A DNA stretch of 46,788 bases. Origin: Chamaesiphon sp. 336R_metabinner_41 (lineage in GTDB: Bacteria; Cyanobacteriota; Cyanobacteriia; Cyanobacteriales; Chamaesiphonaceae). Below are positions 1-8,061 of this stretch, piece after piece. Below the pieces are notes generated by a model. It ran no database searches. It saw only the letters and a program-made list of their open reading frames with translations, and had not been told where the DNA came from. Location of the stretch: NCBI GenBank assembly GCA_025359915.1, contig JANYDE010000055.1, positions 1 to 46,788 on the forward strand. The letters run 5' to 3'. The position numbers and the translations under genes were made by a program. Numbering within the stretch: the first letter of the stretch is position 1; each line of letters starts with the position of its first letter.

Positions 1-80
1 GACACTTTTTTTGTGATATTTGAGTTTGGATGATTAATAAAAATTATAACTGATGCCGATCGGCTCCTAATTGCTGATGG

Positions 81-106
81 ATTCAATTCGATCGATCGAA
101 TTGAAT
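81..106. repeat. 26-bp perfect palindrome
   Basis: A perfect 26-bp inverted repeat (left arm ATTCAATTCGATC, right arm its exact complement) centred on GATCGATC. It lies in the gene-free stretch downstream of tsf. It has no T-run, so it does not look like a terminator. It could be an extended version of the over-represented CGATCG word or a protein-binding site; the function is unknown. Confidence 0.6.
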
Positions 107-185
107 GCCATTTTATTGACTTATTCAGCAAGCCCTAAATATAGATATTTACAGAATAGATTTATTACTTTAGCATACGAACCTG

Positions 186-219
186 TAAAAAAAGACAGGT
201 CTAAATTTAGACCTGTCTA
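186..219 (-). terminator. Rho-independent terminator of rpsB-tsf
   Basis: On the minus strand the sequence AGACAGGTCTAAA is followed by its exact complement and then a run of seven T. This perfect stem plus U-tract begins about 20 bases after the tsf stop codon. It is a textbook intrinsic terminator. Confidence 0.9.
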
Positions 220-240
220 TATACAATACACCGCTAGAGC

Positions 241-1185
241 TTACATTTTGCCCATTTGAGCTGCAACTTCAGCAGCGAAATCAGACTCTACTTTTTCGAT
301 GCCTTCGCCCAGGATAAAGCGAGTGAAACGGCGAACAGAGACATCTTCACCCAACTGTTTAATCGTTTGTCCGATTAACTCAGTTACCGAGATATTCTGA
401 TCCTTGATGTAAGGTTGGTCCAACAAAGTCATCTCTTTGAGACGTTTGTCGATGCGTCCTTTGACGATTTTTTCCTTCATTTGGTCGGGTTTGTTAGCGA
501 TATCATCGCGTCCCATCTCGATTTCTTTTTCCTTGCTAGCGATCGCTTCAGGAATTTCATCAACGTTGATATACTCAACATTGGGACATGCTGCGATTTG
601 CATTGCCAAGTTCCGCGCTAGATTTTTGAAGTCTTCGTTACCAGACACATTTGCCGATGCACAACCAAGTTCGATTAATACGCCAACTCGTCCACCAGTG
701 TGGATGTAGCAATCAACCGCGCCTTCGGTACCCGCAGCAACTGTGTAGTTAGCTAAACGGCGAACGTTGAGGTTTTCACCAATTTTGGCGATCGATTGGA
801 CGATCGCTTCGGATACTTTGATGCTAGGATCTGCCGTGTAAGGCTGCCCTAATAGTGCCTCAACGGTATCAGCAGAAATCGCTTGGTGAGCCAAACTTTG
901 AACGAGATCTTTGAACGCATCGTTACGCGCTACAAAGTCAGTTTGACAGTTGACTTCTACTAGTACGCCAGTTTTGCCATCAGCTTGAATAAAGTTATCT
1001 ACCAAGCCTTCAGCAGTTACACGGTCGCTTTTTTTACCAGCAGCTACCATGCCTTTTTGACGCAACCATTCCGACGCTTTGGTCAAATCGCCTTCGGTTT
1101 CGCCTAAAGCCTTCTTACAGTCCATCATCCCTGCACCCGTGTTGCGGCGCAGTTCTTGAACCATCTTTGCAGTTATTTCAGCCAT
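241..1185 (-). CDS. tsf: Elongation factor Ts
   Basis: EF-Ts is the guanine-nucleotide exchange factor that recycles EF-Tu-GDP to EF-Tu-GTP in the cytoplasm. The 314-residue protein opens with the typical UBA-like N-terminus ([20 protein letters not shown], then MDCKKAL) and carries the core signature [14 protein letters not shown] near residues 82-95, followed by two dimerisation-type subdomains. The length matches the long cyanobacterial EF-Ts forms. The start is supported by AAAGGA just upstream of the ATG. It lies 193 bp downstream of rpsB on the same strand, the classic rpsB-tsf order, and is followed by a strong terminator. The identification is very secure. Confidence 0.98.
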   Translation of the reverse strand: MAEITAKMVQELRRNTGAGMMDCKKALGETEGDLTKASEWLRQKGMVAAGKKSDRVTAEGLVDNFIQADGKTGVLVEVNCQTDFVARNDAFKDLVQSLAHQAISADTVEALLGQPYTADPSIKVSEAIVQSIAKIGENLNVRRLANYTVAAGTEGAVDCYIHTGGRVGVLIELGCASANVSGNEDFKNLARNLAMQIAACPNVEYINVDEIPEAIASKEKEIEMGRDDIANKPDQMKEKIVKGRIDKRLKEMTLLDQPYIKDQNISVTELIGQTIKQLGEDVSVRRFTRFILGEGIEKVESDFAAEVAAQMGKM

Positions 1186-1227
1186 TTTCCTTTATCTGTG
1201 TTCGAGATGGTTGTGGGTGGGTGAATG

Positions 1228-1312
1228 GAAAAAGGGGCAAAGGGTAAGGGGTAAAGAGAAAAGGATCAACTACAAGCATTTATCCTTTTCCCTTTCACCT
1301 TTCCCCTTTACC
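1228..1312. repeat. Purine/pyrimidine inverted repeat between rpsB and tsf
   Basis: The rpsB-tsf spacer holds a purine-rich arm (AAAGGGTAAGGGGTAAAG, then AGAAAAGGAT) and, after a short loop, an imperfect complementary pyrimidine-rich arm (ATCCTTTTCCCTTTC, then ACCTTTCCCCTTTA). The units are heptamer-like (AAGGGGT, CCTTTCC), resembling cyanobacterial short tandem repeats. The transcript could fold into a long imperfect hairpin and attenuate tsf relative to rpsB; that role is inference. Confidence 0.6.
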
Positions 1313-1378
1313 CCAACATCACAATTAACTAAATAATTGGTATCTGAGAGCTAATTTTAAAACACTCAATACCTAATT

Positions 1379-2155
1379 TTAGCCTTCGCCGCCTTCAGCA
1401 GCTTCTTCGCCTTCGTCGTCGTATTCTTCGCCGTCGCCGAAGTCTTCAAACACTTCGCCTTCGCTGTCGAGTTGACCGTGACGACCTTCATAAATCGCAT
1501 CAGCTAGTTTGCCGAGGATTAGTTTGACGGAACGAATTGCATCGTCATTCGCTGGAATAGCTACGTCAACTAAATCAGGATCGCAATTGGTGTCAAGTAA
1601 CGATACGATCGGAATGTTCAGCTTCTTGCATTCCAACATCGCGTTATATTCACGTCGTTGATCGACGACAATGACGATATCAGGAACCTTGCGCATGTTC
1701 TTGATCCCACCCAGATACTTCTGGAGTTTTGCCATTTCCCGTCGTAAAACGGAAGCTTCTTTCTTTGGCAATAAATCCAACGCGCCGCTATTTTCACGAC
1801 GTTCGAGATCTTTCAAGCGTTCGACACGAGTTTTGATCGTCGTCCAGTTGGTGAGCATCCCACCCAACCACCGTTGGTTGATGTAAGCTGCTCCACAACG
1901 GCTTGCTTCTTGAGCAATAATCCCTGCTGCTTGGCGTTTGGTTCCGACAAATAAGAACCGTTTACCTTGTTCGGAAGCTGTCCGCATGTAAACATACGCT
2001 TCTTCCATCAACTGGGCGGTTTGTACCAAGTCGATGATGTGTACGCCGTTGCGCGCAGTGAAGATGTATGGAGCCATTTTAGGGTTCCAACGTCTGGTTT
2101 GGTGTCCAAAGTGAACGCCAGACTCCATCATTTGCGCCAAAGATACTACTGGCAT
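1379..2155 (-). CDS. rpsB: 30S ribosomal protein S2
   Basis: S2 is a structural protein of the small ribosomal subunit. The 258-residue product begins [20 protein letters not shown] and continues RRWNPKM, the diagnostic S2 N-terminus, and contains FVGTKRQA and [12 protein letters not shown] (S2 signature). After the conserved core there is a strongly acidic tail ([20 protein letters not shown]) of the type seen in cyanobacterial S2. A good ribosome binding site (AGGAGAAA) precedes the ATG. It is the first gene of the rpsB-tsf unit; the roughly 180-bp upstream spacer presumably holds the promoter. Identification is secure. Confidence 0.98.
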   Translation of the reverse strand: MPVVSLAQMMESGVHFGHQTRRWNPKMAPYIFTARNGVHIIDLVQTAQLMEEAYVYMRTASEQGKRFLFVGTKRQAAGIIAQEASRCGAAYINQRWLGGMLTNWTTIKTRVERLKDLERRENSGALDLLPKKEASVLRREMAKLQKYLGGIKNMRKVPDIVIVVDQRREYNAMLECKKLNIPIVSLLDTNCDPDLVDVAIPANDDAIRSVKLILGKLADAIYEGRHGQLDSEGEVFEDFGDGEEYDDEGEEAAEGGEG

Positions 2156-2335
2156 AAAACTTAATTTCTCCTAGATCGGGTTTATCCTCCACTCAGGCTG
2201 TATTTCTGTGACGAAACACCCGAATTCCTGAATGTGCGAATTTTTAGACAACCTTCTCATTGTAGGCTAAATTGCTAGTTTTTGATACCCCTAATTTTTG
2301 AAAATCGGGAGTAAAATTTAAAATCAGCACAATCT

Positions 2336-2902
2336 TTAGGCGTGACTGAATACCGTCAATTGCTGATTAGATGACTCCCCAATATTCGGTAAATCTAACT
2401 TAAAAGCGGGTGTCGCAGGCTCAATACTCAAGCCTCTACTAGCCAGCCTGTCTGTCACAGCGACTAAATCGGATTGCAGGCGGCGATTTTCACTCTGCAA
2501 CGACATAATCTTAGTTTTAATCGGAGCCAATCGCTCGGCAAATTTGCGCGTATAAACCTTGGGTAATTCTCTAATTACTTGCTCCAACATTTGCCCGCGC
2601 TCGCTCAATTCGCGAATAGTTTGGCGCAATTGCTGGATCTCCAAATCGCGGCGATGGAGTTGGTGCTGATAGAACTGAACTTGCTGTTCGACTCCTTGAA
2701 GTTGTTCGCGCAGCAATCTCACTTCAGCTTGATAATCTCCAGCTACTTCTGGTCGAGGTGCGTAAGCAGTATGATCTTTAACTAGCCGAAATAGTTCTTG
2801 GGATAATTGTTGGACGAGTTTATCACGGATGCTCAGTTCTTCACGAAACCTAGCAACTTCGGCTTTTAACGTCGATATACTAGCAGATTGAGTTTGGTTC
2901 AC
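2336..2902 (-). CDS. Conserved coiled-coil protein of unknown function
   Basis: I do not recognise a named family. The 188-residue protein starts with GTG preceded by AGGTGA at good spacing. Residues from about 10 to 145 are almost continuous heptad-patterned helix (LVQQLSQEL, REQLQGVEQQVQF, LRQTIRELSERGQMLEQVI, IMSLQSENRRLQSDL), predicting a long coiled coil, with a break around residues 45-60 (AYAPRPEVAGDY). The last 30 residues are non-helical and proline-containing. There is no signal peptide or membrane segment, so it is probably a cytoplasmic structural or scaffolding protein. It is transcribed divergently from the phosphohexomutase gene. It could be a cyanobacterial cell-shape or division accessory protein, but nothing in the sequence establishes that. 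Confidence 0.8.
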   Translation of the reverse strand: MNQTQSASISTLKAEVARFREELSIRDKLVQQLSQELFRLVKDHTAYAPRPEVAGDYQAEVRLLREQLQGVEQQVQFYQHQLHRRDLEIQQLRQTIRELSERGQMLEQVIRELPKVYTRKFAERLAPIKTKIMSLQSENRRLQSDLVAVTDRLASRGLSIEPATPAFKLDLPNIGESSNQQLTVFSHA

Positions 2903-2983
2903 GGGGTATCACCTAGAATTCGATCAAGGAAATACCATGACTGTATCAGTTTGTTCGACTTGTCGCAACGGGGTACATTTAAA

Positions 2984-3013
2984 CATAGCGACAATTAATG
3001 CGTTGTCGCTATG
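2984..3013. promoter_or_regulatory. 11-bp hairpin in a divergent intergenic region
   Basis: CATAGCGACAA and its exact complement TTGTCGCTATG are separated by 8 bases. They lie between the divergent starts of the coiled-coil gene (2902) and the phosphohexomutase gene (3145). There is no T-run on either side, so an operator or leader hairpin is more likely than a terminator. Confidence 0.4.
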
Positions 3014-3144
3014 CTTGATCGAGGAGAACAGAAAGGCTCTCGGTTACGAACCCCGCTTTGACAGCTATAATACCGATTCCAGATCCCCGATCGTGATAGG
3101 CTAAGAGAACCAGAAATATCAGCGAGAGAGTAGGGCAATCAACG

Positions 3145-4572
3145 ATGAGCGCAGGTAGCAGTACGCATCAAATTAAGTTTGGGACTGATGGATGGCGGGG
3201 AATTATCGCCGAGGATTTTACCTTTGCGAATGTATGTAAGGTGACAAGAGCGATCGCTGCTTATCTTAGCACGGCTTACAGTCAGGATCGTCCGGTGTTA
3301 GTCGCTTACGATCCACGGTTTTTGGCAGATGAGTTTGCCCATACTGCGGCGGAAATTTTGGCAGATTTGGGATGGACGGTGAAAATTGTCGATCGAGATT
3401 GTCCGACTCCAGTTATTGCTTATAATGCTAGGCATCTAAACTCGGCGGGTGCGCTGATGTTTACCGCTAGTCACAATCCTGCTGCTTATTGTGGGATTAA
3501 GTATATCCCCGATTATGCTGGCCCAGCAACGCTCGAAATCACGGATACGATCGTTGGTAATCTCGATGCTGCTAGTGATGCACCACCTGAGAAGAAGAAT
3601 AGTGGCAATATTAGCACCTTCGATCCGCAACCAGAATATTTTAAATTTATCTATACCCTACTCGATGTCGAGCGGATTCGATCGGCAAAACTCAAAGTCA
3701 AATTCGATGCGATGTATTCCACCTCGCGGGGATATTTGGACAAAGTATTGCTCCATTGCGGCTGCGAAACTGAAACCTTCCACATGCAGCGGGATGTATT
3801 ATTCGGCGGTGGAATGCCAGAACCCAAGGCGGAACTCCTGGGCGAATTAATTGCAGCCGTGCAAAAGGATAAAGCCGATCTCGGTGTCGCGACAGATGGC
3901 GACGCAGACAGATTCGGAATCGTCGATGAGCTAGGCAACATGCTCACGCCAAATACCGTCCTGCTGGTGCTTGCCAAGCACTTAATTAAGAATAAGGGGA
4001 AAACTGGTGCGATCGTCCGTACAGTGGCAACTACTCACCTCCTAGACAACTTTGCAGCCAAGCATGGTGTGCCATTAATTGAAACCGCCGTCGGATTCAA
4101 ATATATCGGCGAACAGATGCGAATCATCCCCGTTCTCATCGGCGGTGAAGAATCCGGTGGCTTAAGCGTGATCGGACATATTCCCGAAAAAGATGGTATT
4201 CTCGCTGATATGCTGATTGCAGAAGCGATCGCTTATGAGGGCAAACCGTTGAGCCAAATGGTATCCGAAGTCATCGCTGAAGCTGGTGGACCATTATTTA
4301 ACCGTCGTCTAGATTTACATCTCGACAATGCTCACAAGGAAACGGTAATGAAAACTTACACCGAAAATCCACCAACGAGTATTGCGGGGATTGAAGTCAA
4401 AGAAGTTGGGCGCAAAGATGGGGTCAAATTCTATCTCGCTGATGGTGGTTGGGTGTTGCTGCGCGCTTCTGGTACCGAGCCGTTGATTCGCGTTTATTTG
4501 GAGACTCATTCAGCGGATGAGTTGACTAAACTAGCGACGACAATGGAAACTGCGATCGAGGCTTTGAAGTAA
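3145..4572 (+). CDS. Phosphoglucomutase/phosphomannomutase family protein
   Basis: A member of the alpha-D-phosphohexomutase superfamily, which interconverts 1- and 6-phosphosugars through a phosphoserine intermediate in the cytoplasm. All four active-site loops are visible in the 475 residues: the phosphoserine loop TASHNP with Ser109, the metal loop DGDADR at 251-256, the sugar-binding loop GEESGG at 334-339 and the phosphate-binding loop RASGTEP at 440-446. It opens with FGTDGWRG, typical of this family. The protein is shorter than the roughly 540-residue glycogen-pathway PGM, so it is a PMM/PGM or phosphoglucosamine-mutase-like paralogue; substrate preference cannot be read from sequence. 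A terminator hairpin follows directly. Confidence 0.92.
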   Translation: MSAGSSTHQIKFGTDGWRGIIAEDFTFANVCKVTRAIAAYLSTAYSQDRPVLVAYDPRFLADEFAHTAAEILADLGWTVKIVDRDCPTPVIAYNARHLNSAGALMFTASHNPAAYCGIKYIPDYAGPATLEITDTIVGNLDAASDAPPEKKNSGNISTFDPQPEYFKFIYTLLDVERIRSAKLKVKFDAMYSTSRGYLDKVLLHCGCETETFHMQRDVLFGGGMPEPKAELLGELIAAVQKDKADLGVATDGDADRFGIVDELGNMLTPNTVLLVLAKHLIKNKGKTGAIVRTVATTHLLDNFAAKHGVPLIETAVGFKYIGEQMRIIPVLIGGEESGGLSVIGHIPEKDGILADMLIAEAIAYEGKPLSQMVSEVIAEAGGPLFNRRLDLHLDNAHKETVMKTYTENPPTSIAGIEVKEVGRKDGVKFYLADGGWVLLRASGTEPLIRVYLETHSADELTKLATTMETAIEALK

Positions 4573-4590
4573 GCGGAGATCTACCCACCC

Positions 4591-4635
4591 CGATAGAGCC
4601 TACGGCTCTATCGCCCCTCCCAGGAGGGGATTTTT
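4591..4635 (+). terminator. Double hairpin terminator after the phosphohexomutase
   Basis: A first hairpin (CGATAGAGCC / GGCTCTATCG) is followed at once by CCCCTCC-CA-GGAGGGG and a TTTTT tract. The second stem with its U-run is a convincing intrinsic terminator, separating this gene from the downstream P-loop gene. Confidence 0.8.
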
Positions 4636-4671
4636 CTCTCAGCCTCCTCCAAGTCTCCCCATTTTGAAAAT

Positions 4672-5169
4672 ATGCAGCGCATTTTGGTGATTGGTTGTTG
4701 TGGTGCTGGGAAATCCACTCTGTCTGAAGAGCTGTCTGTTAGACTTAATCTACCGTTGGTGCATCTCGATCGATTATTCTGGAAACCAGGTTGGATCGAA
4801 CAAGAAGAGCTAGTATTTGCAGAGCTGTTACAAGCCGAACTAGAAAGAGACGAATGGATTATTGATGGCAATTATCTGAGAAATTTACCACTTCGGCTCG
4901 AATATGCAGATACGGTAATTTTATTGAATCTAAATCGCTGGATTTGTACTTGGCGTGTACTTAAACGCTGGATATTTCAAGAAGGATACCAAGCTGTCGG
5001 TTGTCCCCAACAAGTTGACTTGACTTTTCTACAGTACGTTTTTTGGGATTATCCCCAACGTGACAGAGCAAAGGCTTTAGAACTAAAAGATCGCTGTCCA
5101 AATTCAGTGAATTGGATCGTACTGGATAATTCAATCGACATAAGGAAGTGGCTGTCAGCCTTGAATTAA
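4672..5169 (+). CDS. FlaR-like / adenylate-kinase-like P-loop protein
   Basis: A small P-loop NTPase of 165 residues. The Walker A motif is GCCGAGKST at residues 8-16, followed by HLDRLFWKPGW at 31-41, a motif of the 'DNA topology modulation protein FlaR'-related kinase-like family. The LNLNRW and RVLKRW segments resemble the lid of small nucleoside kinases. These proteins are annotated as adenylate-kinase-like but substrates are unknown. The ATG at 4672 has no obvious Shine-Dalgarno sequence, but it leaves the P-loop at the usual distance. Its 3' end abuts the LapA-like gene, so the two may be co-transcribed. Confidence 0.85.
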   Translation: MQRILVIGCCGAGKSTLSEELSVRLNLPLVHLDRLFWKPGWIEQEELVFAELLQAELERDEWIIDGNYLRNLPLRLEYADTVILLNLNRWICTWRVLKRWIFQEGYQAVGCPQQVDLTFLQYVFWDYPQRDRAKALELKDRCPNSVNWIVLDNSIDIRKWLSALN

Positions 5170-5177
5170 GCGTAACC

Positions 5178-5396
5178 ATGACAAATTTAATTATTTCATC
5201 GATCGCAGCAACATGGATCGTCCTCATCGCGCTATTATCAGTCCAGAATGCTAGCTTAGTCAGCATAAAATTTGTATTCTGGAGATCGATCGAACTACCC
5301 TGGGGATTAGTATTAGCAGGCGCGGTTGCTATCGGATTCATCATCGGCGGATGCTTACCTCTACTAGGTAGCAACTTCTCCATCAAACGCAAGTAA
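5178..5396 (+). CDS. LapA-domain (DUF1049) small membrane protein
   Basis: A 72-residue protein read from the ATG at 5178. An in-frame GTG at 5148 would overlap the previous gene by 22 bases, and its only GGA is too close to the codon, so the ATG is preferred. It has two hydrophobic helices (about residues 3-21 and 42-62) separated by SVQNASLVSIKFVFW, the pattern of the LapA/DUF1049 family: two-helix inner-membrane proteins with a short basic C-terminus (here SIKRK). In enterobacteria the family member LapA acts with LapB in lipopolysaccharide control; the cyanobacterial role is not established. The start is 8 bases after the upstream stop. Confidence 0.75.
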   Translation: MTNLIISSIAATWIVLIALLSVQNASLVSIKFVFWRSIELPWGLVLAGAVAIGFIIGGCLPLLGSNFSIKRK

Positions 5397-5516
5397 CATC
5401 TCCCAACTCCCAACTCCTAAATGAATCATTACAAATTGTTGCCTTGTTTTCATAATTGCGAACAGACACCCATGTAAGCCTGTTATCGTGAGTAGGATCG
5501 ATCGGAATCAAGCTGC

Positions 5517-6248
5517 ATGTATAAGCCATTTTTGAACCACTTAGAACGCGAACTGACCACTAAGTTTGACTTACAGCCGCGATCGATTCCGACTGGTTTG
5601 GAATTAAATGTCAGCGAGCGCGGTAAAAGTCCAGCAACAATTCAAAGCTGGTGTTATGAGTGTCCACAGTTGCGAAAAATCCGGTATACATACATTGATG
5701 CTGGTGCGAGTTCGCAGATTTTCAATTGTGTGATTTATCCAGATCATCACTATGATTTGCCGTTGTTAGGTTTAGACTTTCTCTCGTTTGGTAAAGTTAA
5801 GAATTTGGTAGTGCTTGACTTTCAGCCACTTTTTCAGGATCAAGCATATCAGAAGAAATATATCGAACCGTTGAAATTTCTGCACGATCGATATCCAGAT
5901 TTGTCCCAAGATTTGGAGATGAAATTCTACGATTCCAATCAATATTTCTCCAAATATTTATTGTTCGCCAAAACAGATCCCGAAACTGTCTCCACTAGAT
6001 TACTTGCAGCATTCAAGGATTATCTAGATCTATATTGGCAGATGATCGACAGGGCTGAACCCCTCACCGATCCCTCCGATATCCAACGCATCGTCAAAGC
6101 CCAAAAAGACTACGATTGCTACAGCGCAGAACGCGACCCCGCTTCAGGACTATTTAGCAGCTACTTCGGACACGAATGGTCAGAGCGATTTCTACATGAA
6201 TTCCTGTTTGAAGACTCCGTACCCTTGGCTGTGAGCGGGAAAGTCTAG
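5517..6248 (+). CDS. pebA: 15,16-dihydrobiliverdin:ferredoxin oxidoreductase
   Basis: PebA reduces biliverdin IXalpha at C15-C16 with electrons from ferredoxin, the first step to phycoerythrobilin. The 243-residue protein matches the ferredoxin-dependent bilin reductase fold and specifically PebA: IQSWCYECPQLRKIRY, DAGASSQIFNCVIYP, QYFSKYLLFAK and the C-terminal block CYSAERDPASGLFSSYFGHE then WSERFLHEFLF. PcyA and PebB lack this exact C-terminal block. The partner gene pebB follows on the same strand, but the spacer is 294 bp because a repeat/MITE complex lies between them; in other cyanobacteria the pair is normally tightly linked. Presence implies phycoerythrin or another PEB-carrying phycobiliprotein. 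Confidence 0.93.
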   Translation: MYKPFLNHLERELTTKFDLQPRSIPTGLELNVSERGKSPATIQSWCYECPQLRKIRYTYIDAGASSQIFNCVIYPDHHYDLPLLGLDFLSFGKVKNLVVLDFQPLFQDQAYQKKYIEPLKFLHDRYPDLSQDLEMKFYDSNQYFSKYLLFAKTDPETVSTRLLAAFKDYLDLYWQMIDRAEPLTDPSDIQRIVKAQKDYDCYSAERDPASGLFSSYFGHEWSERFLHEFLFEDSVPLAVSGKV

Positions 6249-6254
6249 CTTAAA

Positions 6255-6530
6255 TTTACCCCTCCAACCCCCCTTAGAAAGCTACCGTGTATACACAAGT
6301 CGGCTAGACTTCGTTTTCGGTGGGCTTACCCCCCCAACCCCCCCCCTTATAAAGGGGGGGCTTTACTCCCTCCCCTTTATAAGGGGAGGGCTGGGGTGGG
6401 GTAAAGATCTACGCAGCAACTCAAATAACTTGTGTATACACGGTAGCTTAGAAAGGGGGGCTTTTCCGGCTCCCTCCCCTTTACAAGGGGTAGGGCTGGT
6501 GTGGGGTAAAAATCTACGCAGCAAATCAAC
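6255..6530. repeat. Split palindromic repeat carrying a nested copy of itself
   Basis: The outer repeat reads TTTACCCCTCCAACCCCCC up to TTAGAA at 6279 and resumes as AAGGGGGGC near 6453, running on through CTCCCTCCCCTTTACAAGG to TCTACGCAGCAAATCAA. It is interrupted by the element at 6280-6448, which contains a second, closely similar copy (CTTACCCCCCCAACC ... AAGATCTACGCAGCAACTCAA). The same family (CTCCCCTTTnnAAGGGGAGG followed by TGGGGTGGGGTAAAGATCT) recurs at 15275-15316 and 17108-17149. Confidence 0.75.
6280..6448. mobile_element. 169-bp MITE-like element with 21-bp perfect inverted ends
   Basis: The ends are exact 21-bp inverted repeats: the left begins AGCTACCGTGTATACACAAG and the right is its complement. 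The element is flanked by a 5-bp direct duplication TAGAA (6275-6279 and 6449-6453). Removing element plus one TAGAA restores a clean palindrome CCCCCCTTAGAAAGGGGGG, so this is a genuine insertion. There is no coding capacity; it must depend on a transposase elsewhere. It lies between pebA and pebB and will form a long hairpin in any pebAB transcript. Confidence 0.85.
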
Positions 6531-6542
6531 CAAACCCAAAAA

Positions 6543-7280
6543 ATGACACTCTACCAACCCTTCCTAGACTACGGCATTGAATATATCAAATCACGATTAG
6601 ATATCAGTGATTATCCCATTCCCGCTGGATTCGATCGCAACAGCGCGATGACTGGTAAAGGTGAAAAACAGGTAGAAGTCCTCACCACCAGCCATGGCTT
6701 CCAATCTCCCAAATTGCGCCAGATTCGAGCTGCACACGTCCAAGGCGGACAATCCTTGCAAGTGCTCAATTTTGTGATTTTCCCCGCCCTCAACTACGAT
6801 TTACCCTTCTTTGGGGCGGATTTAGTTACCCTTCCAGGTGGACATTTGATTGCGATCGATATGCAGCCATTATTCTGGAATGAGCCAGCCTATCAGGAAC
6901 GTTATACCACGCCGATTTTGCCGATGTTCCAAGAATATCAGACGCATCTTCCCTGGGGTGGTGATTTCCCTGAAGAAGCAAAAGCATTTTTCTCACCAGC
7001 CTTCTTGTGGACTCGTCCTTCCGAGACTGAAGCCGTCGAGACACACGTATTTGGAGCGTTTAAAGATTATCTTACAGCCTATTTGGATTTTGTCGATCGA
7101 GCAGAACCAATTACCGATCCTCACCGCCTAGAAGAGATTAAGCAAGCGCAACTACGGTATGTGCGATATCGCTCTGAAAAAGACCCCGCACGCGGTATGC
7201 TAAAACGATTCTACGGCGAAGAGTGGACAGAAGAATACATCCACGGCTTCTTATTCGACCTAGAACGGAAATTAGCTTAA
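6543..7280 (+). CDS. pebB: Phycoerythrobilin:ferredoxin oxidoreductase
   Basis: PebB takes 15,16-dihydrobiliverdin from PebA and reduces the A-ring diene to give phycoerythrobilin, again using ferredoxin. The 245-residue protein carries PebB-specific blocks: [16 protein letters not shown] at the N-terminus, [65 protein letters not shown] and the C-terminus [20 protein letters not shown] then [13 protein letters not shown]. The start ATG at 6543 follows the repeat complex by only about 12 bases, with no clear Shine-Dalgarno sequence. Expression may therefore depend on read-through of the repeat hairpins or on a promoter within them; this is inference. Confidence 0.94.
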   Translation: MTLYQPFLDYGIEYIKSRLDISDYPIPAGFDRNSAMTGKGEKQVEVLTTSHGFQSPKLRQIRAAHVQGGQSLQVLNFVIFPALNYDLPFFGADLVTLPGGHLIAIDMQPLFWNEPAYQERYTTPILPMFQEYQTHLPWGGDFPEEAKAFFSPAFLWTRPSETEAVETHVFGAFKDYLTAYLDFVDRAEPITDPHRLEEIKQAQLRYVRYRSEKDPARGMLKRFYGEEWTEEYIHGFLFDLERKLA

Positions 7281-7324
7281 AATCGATCGACGATCTCACT
7301 CAATCATTACTAACCACAAACCAT

Positions 7325-7391
7325 CTGTAGGGGCGGGTTTATGCTAATAATTTTGTTCGTTCCAAAGATTTACGCCAAAACCCGCCCTCAC
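7325..7391. repeat. Dispersed GGGCGGGTTT inverted repeat, copy 1
   Basis: CTGTAGGGGCGGGTTTATG opens and AAAACCCGCCCTCACCC closes a 67-bp inverted-repeat unit. A second copy lies in the opposite orientation at about 46574-46639 with the same CTGTAGGGGCGGGTTTAT end. It is a non-coding dispersed repeat. Confidence 0.7.
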
Positions 7392-7440
7392 CCACCAGCT
7401 AGCAGCAAAAGTGGTATCACCCTGACTTCAAGAGCGTCAA

Positions 7441-7569
7441 GGGCGCAAGGTGTTGCAGCGGTTGTTGGAAGTTGGCTTGTTGATTTCAGATACACCTAAA
7501 GGTGCCTTGAGGGTCGGTTTTCCATCTACTTGACTCGATCGATATTTTCCAAGATTGTTTTTGGGTTGA
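7441..7569 (+). pseudogene. Degenerate C-terminal fragment, Fic-like, copy 1
   Basis: Frame +1 reads GRKVLQRLLEVGLLISDTPK, GALRVGFPST, an in-frame TGA, then LDRYFPRLFLG and a stop. The pattern of a winged-helix-like segment, DTPKG, GFP and FPRLF resembles the extreme C-terminus of some Fic-family proteins as I remember them. There is no upstream reading frame, so the gene is gone. A second copy lies at 7984-8061. Confidence 0.5.
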
Positions 7570-7735
7570 ACGCTAGTTCGATCGATCCCACATCTCCATC
7601 AATGTATCAGAGATCGCCAGATTCGATAAGTCATCATGATAAAATGAAATCGACCCCCAAAAGCAACGAGTGGAGATTTATCGACCAGGGCAAGAAGTAG
7701 AGATTTTAGAAGCCCCCAAGTCGATCGACTGTAAT

Positions 7736-7844
7736 AGACCTCCTGCGAAAGTAAAAATAGAATCTTTTTCAGTACCGTTTTCATCTATAGTTCCCCCTAT
7801 TCCCTATTCCCTATTCCCTATTCCCTGACTTTCGCAGGAAGTCT
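7736..7844. mobile_element. 109-bp MITE with 17-bp inverted ends
   Basis: The left end AGACCTCCTGCGAAAGT and right end ACTTTCGCAGGAAGTCT match 16 of 17 as inverted repeats. The element is flanked by AAT on both sides (7733-7735 and 7845-7847), a plausible 3-bp target duplication. It contains the heptamer array CCCTATT repeated about four times. The short TIR and short duplication suggest mobilisation by an IS5-type transposase; there is no transposase here. Confidence 0.7.
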
Positions 7845-7983
7845 AATGAAGTTATGCCAGGATTTGTATTGGATATGAGCCGGATTTGGTAAAAAATCTG
7901 GTTGTTTGATCATGTGAGTTGGATGGCTGATTCCTCCCAATTCTAACTAAGCTCGATACCCAGGAACACTCTCTAACACAGTT

Positions 7984-8061
7984 ATGCCGAAGGGTGTAGT
8001 GAGGGTCGGTTTTCCAGCTACTTTACTCGATCGATATTATCCGCGATTATTCTTGGGTTGA
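7984..8061 (+). pseudogene. Degenerate C-terminal fragment, Fic-like, copy 2
   Basis: Reads MPKGVVRVGFPATLLDRYYP then RLFLG and stop, clearly homologous at DNA level to 7498-7569 (CCTAAAGGTG... against CCGAAGGGTG..., sharing GAGGGTCGGTTTTCCA and CTCGATCGATATT). This copy lacks the premature stop of copy 1, but nothing coding remains upstream. The two copies show that the locus was duplicated before decay. Confidence 0.5.

Noticed and set aside
71-259. 62-codon open frame at the left edge
   Set aside because: It covers the palindrome and the tsf terminator and ends inside tsf; it has no similarity to a protein.
6363-6557. 64-codon minus-strand open frame
   Set aside because: It reads across the palindromic repeats between pebA and pebB; peptide is repeat translation (PHPSPPLIKG-type).
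5517-7280. PcyA (phycocyanobilin synthesis) for one of the bilin reductases
   Set aside because: The C-terminal blocks YSAERDPASGLF...WSERFLHEFLF and [12 protein letters not shown]...[13 protein letters not shown] are those of PebA and PebB respectively.
7599-7784. 61-codon minus-strand frame with hydrophobic start (MKTVLKKILFLLS)
   Set aside because: Its beginning overlaps the end of the 109-bp MITE and it lacks a ribosome-binding site; a chance frame is more likely.
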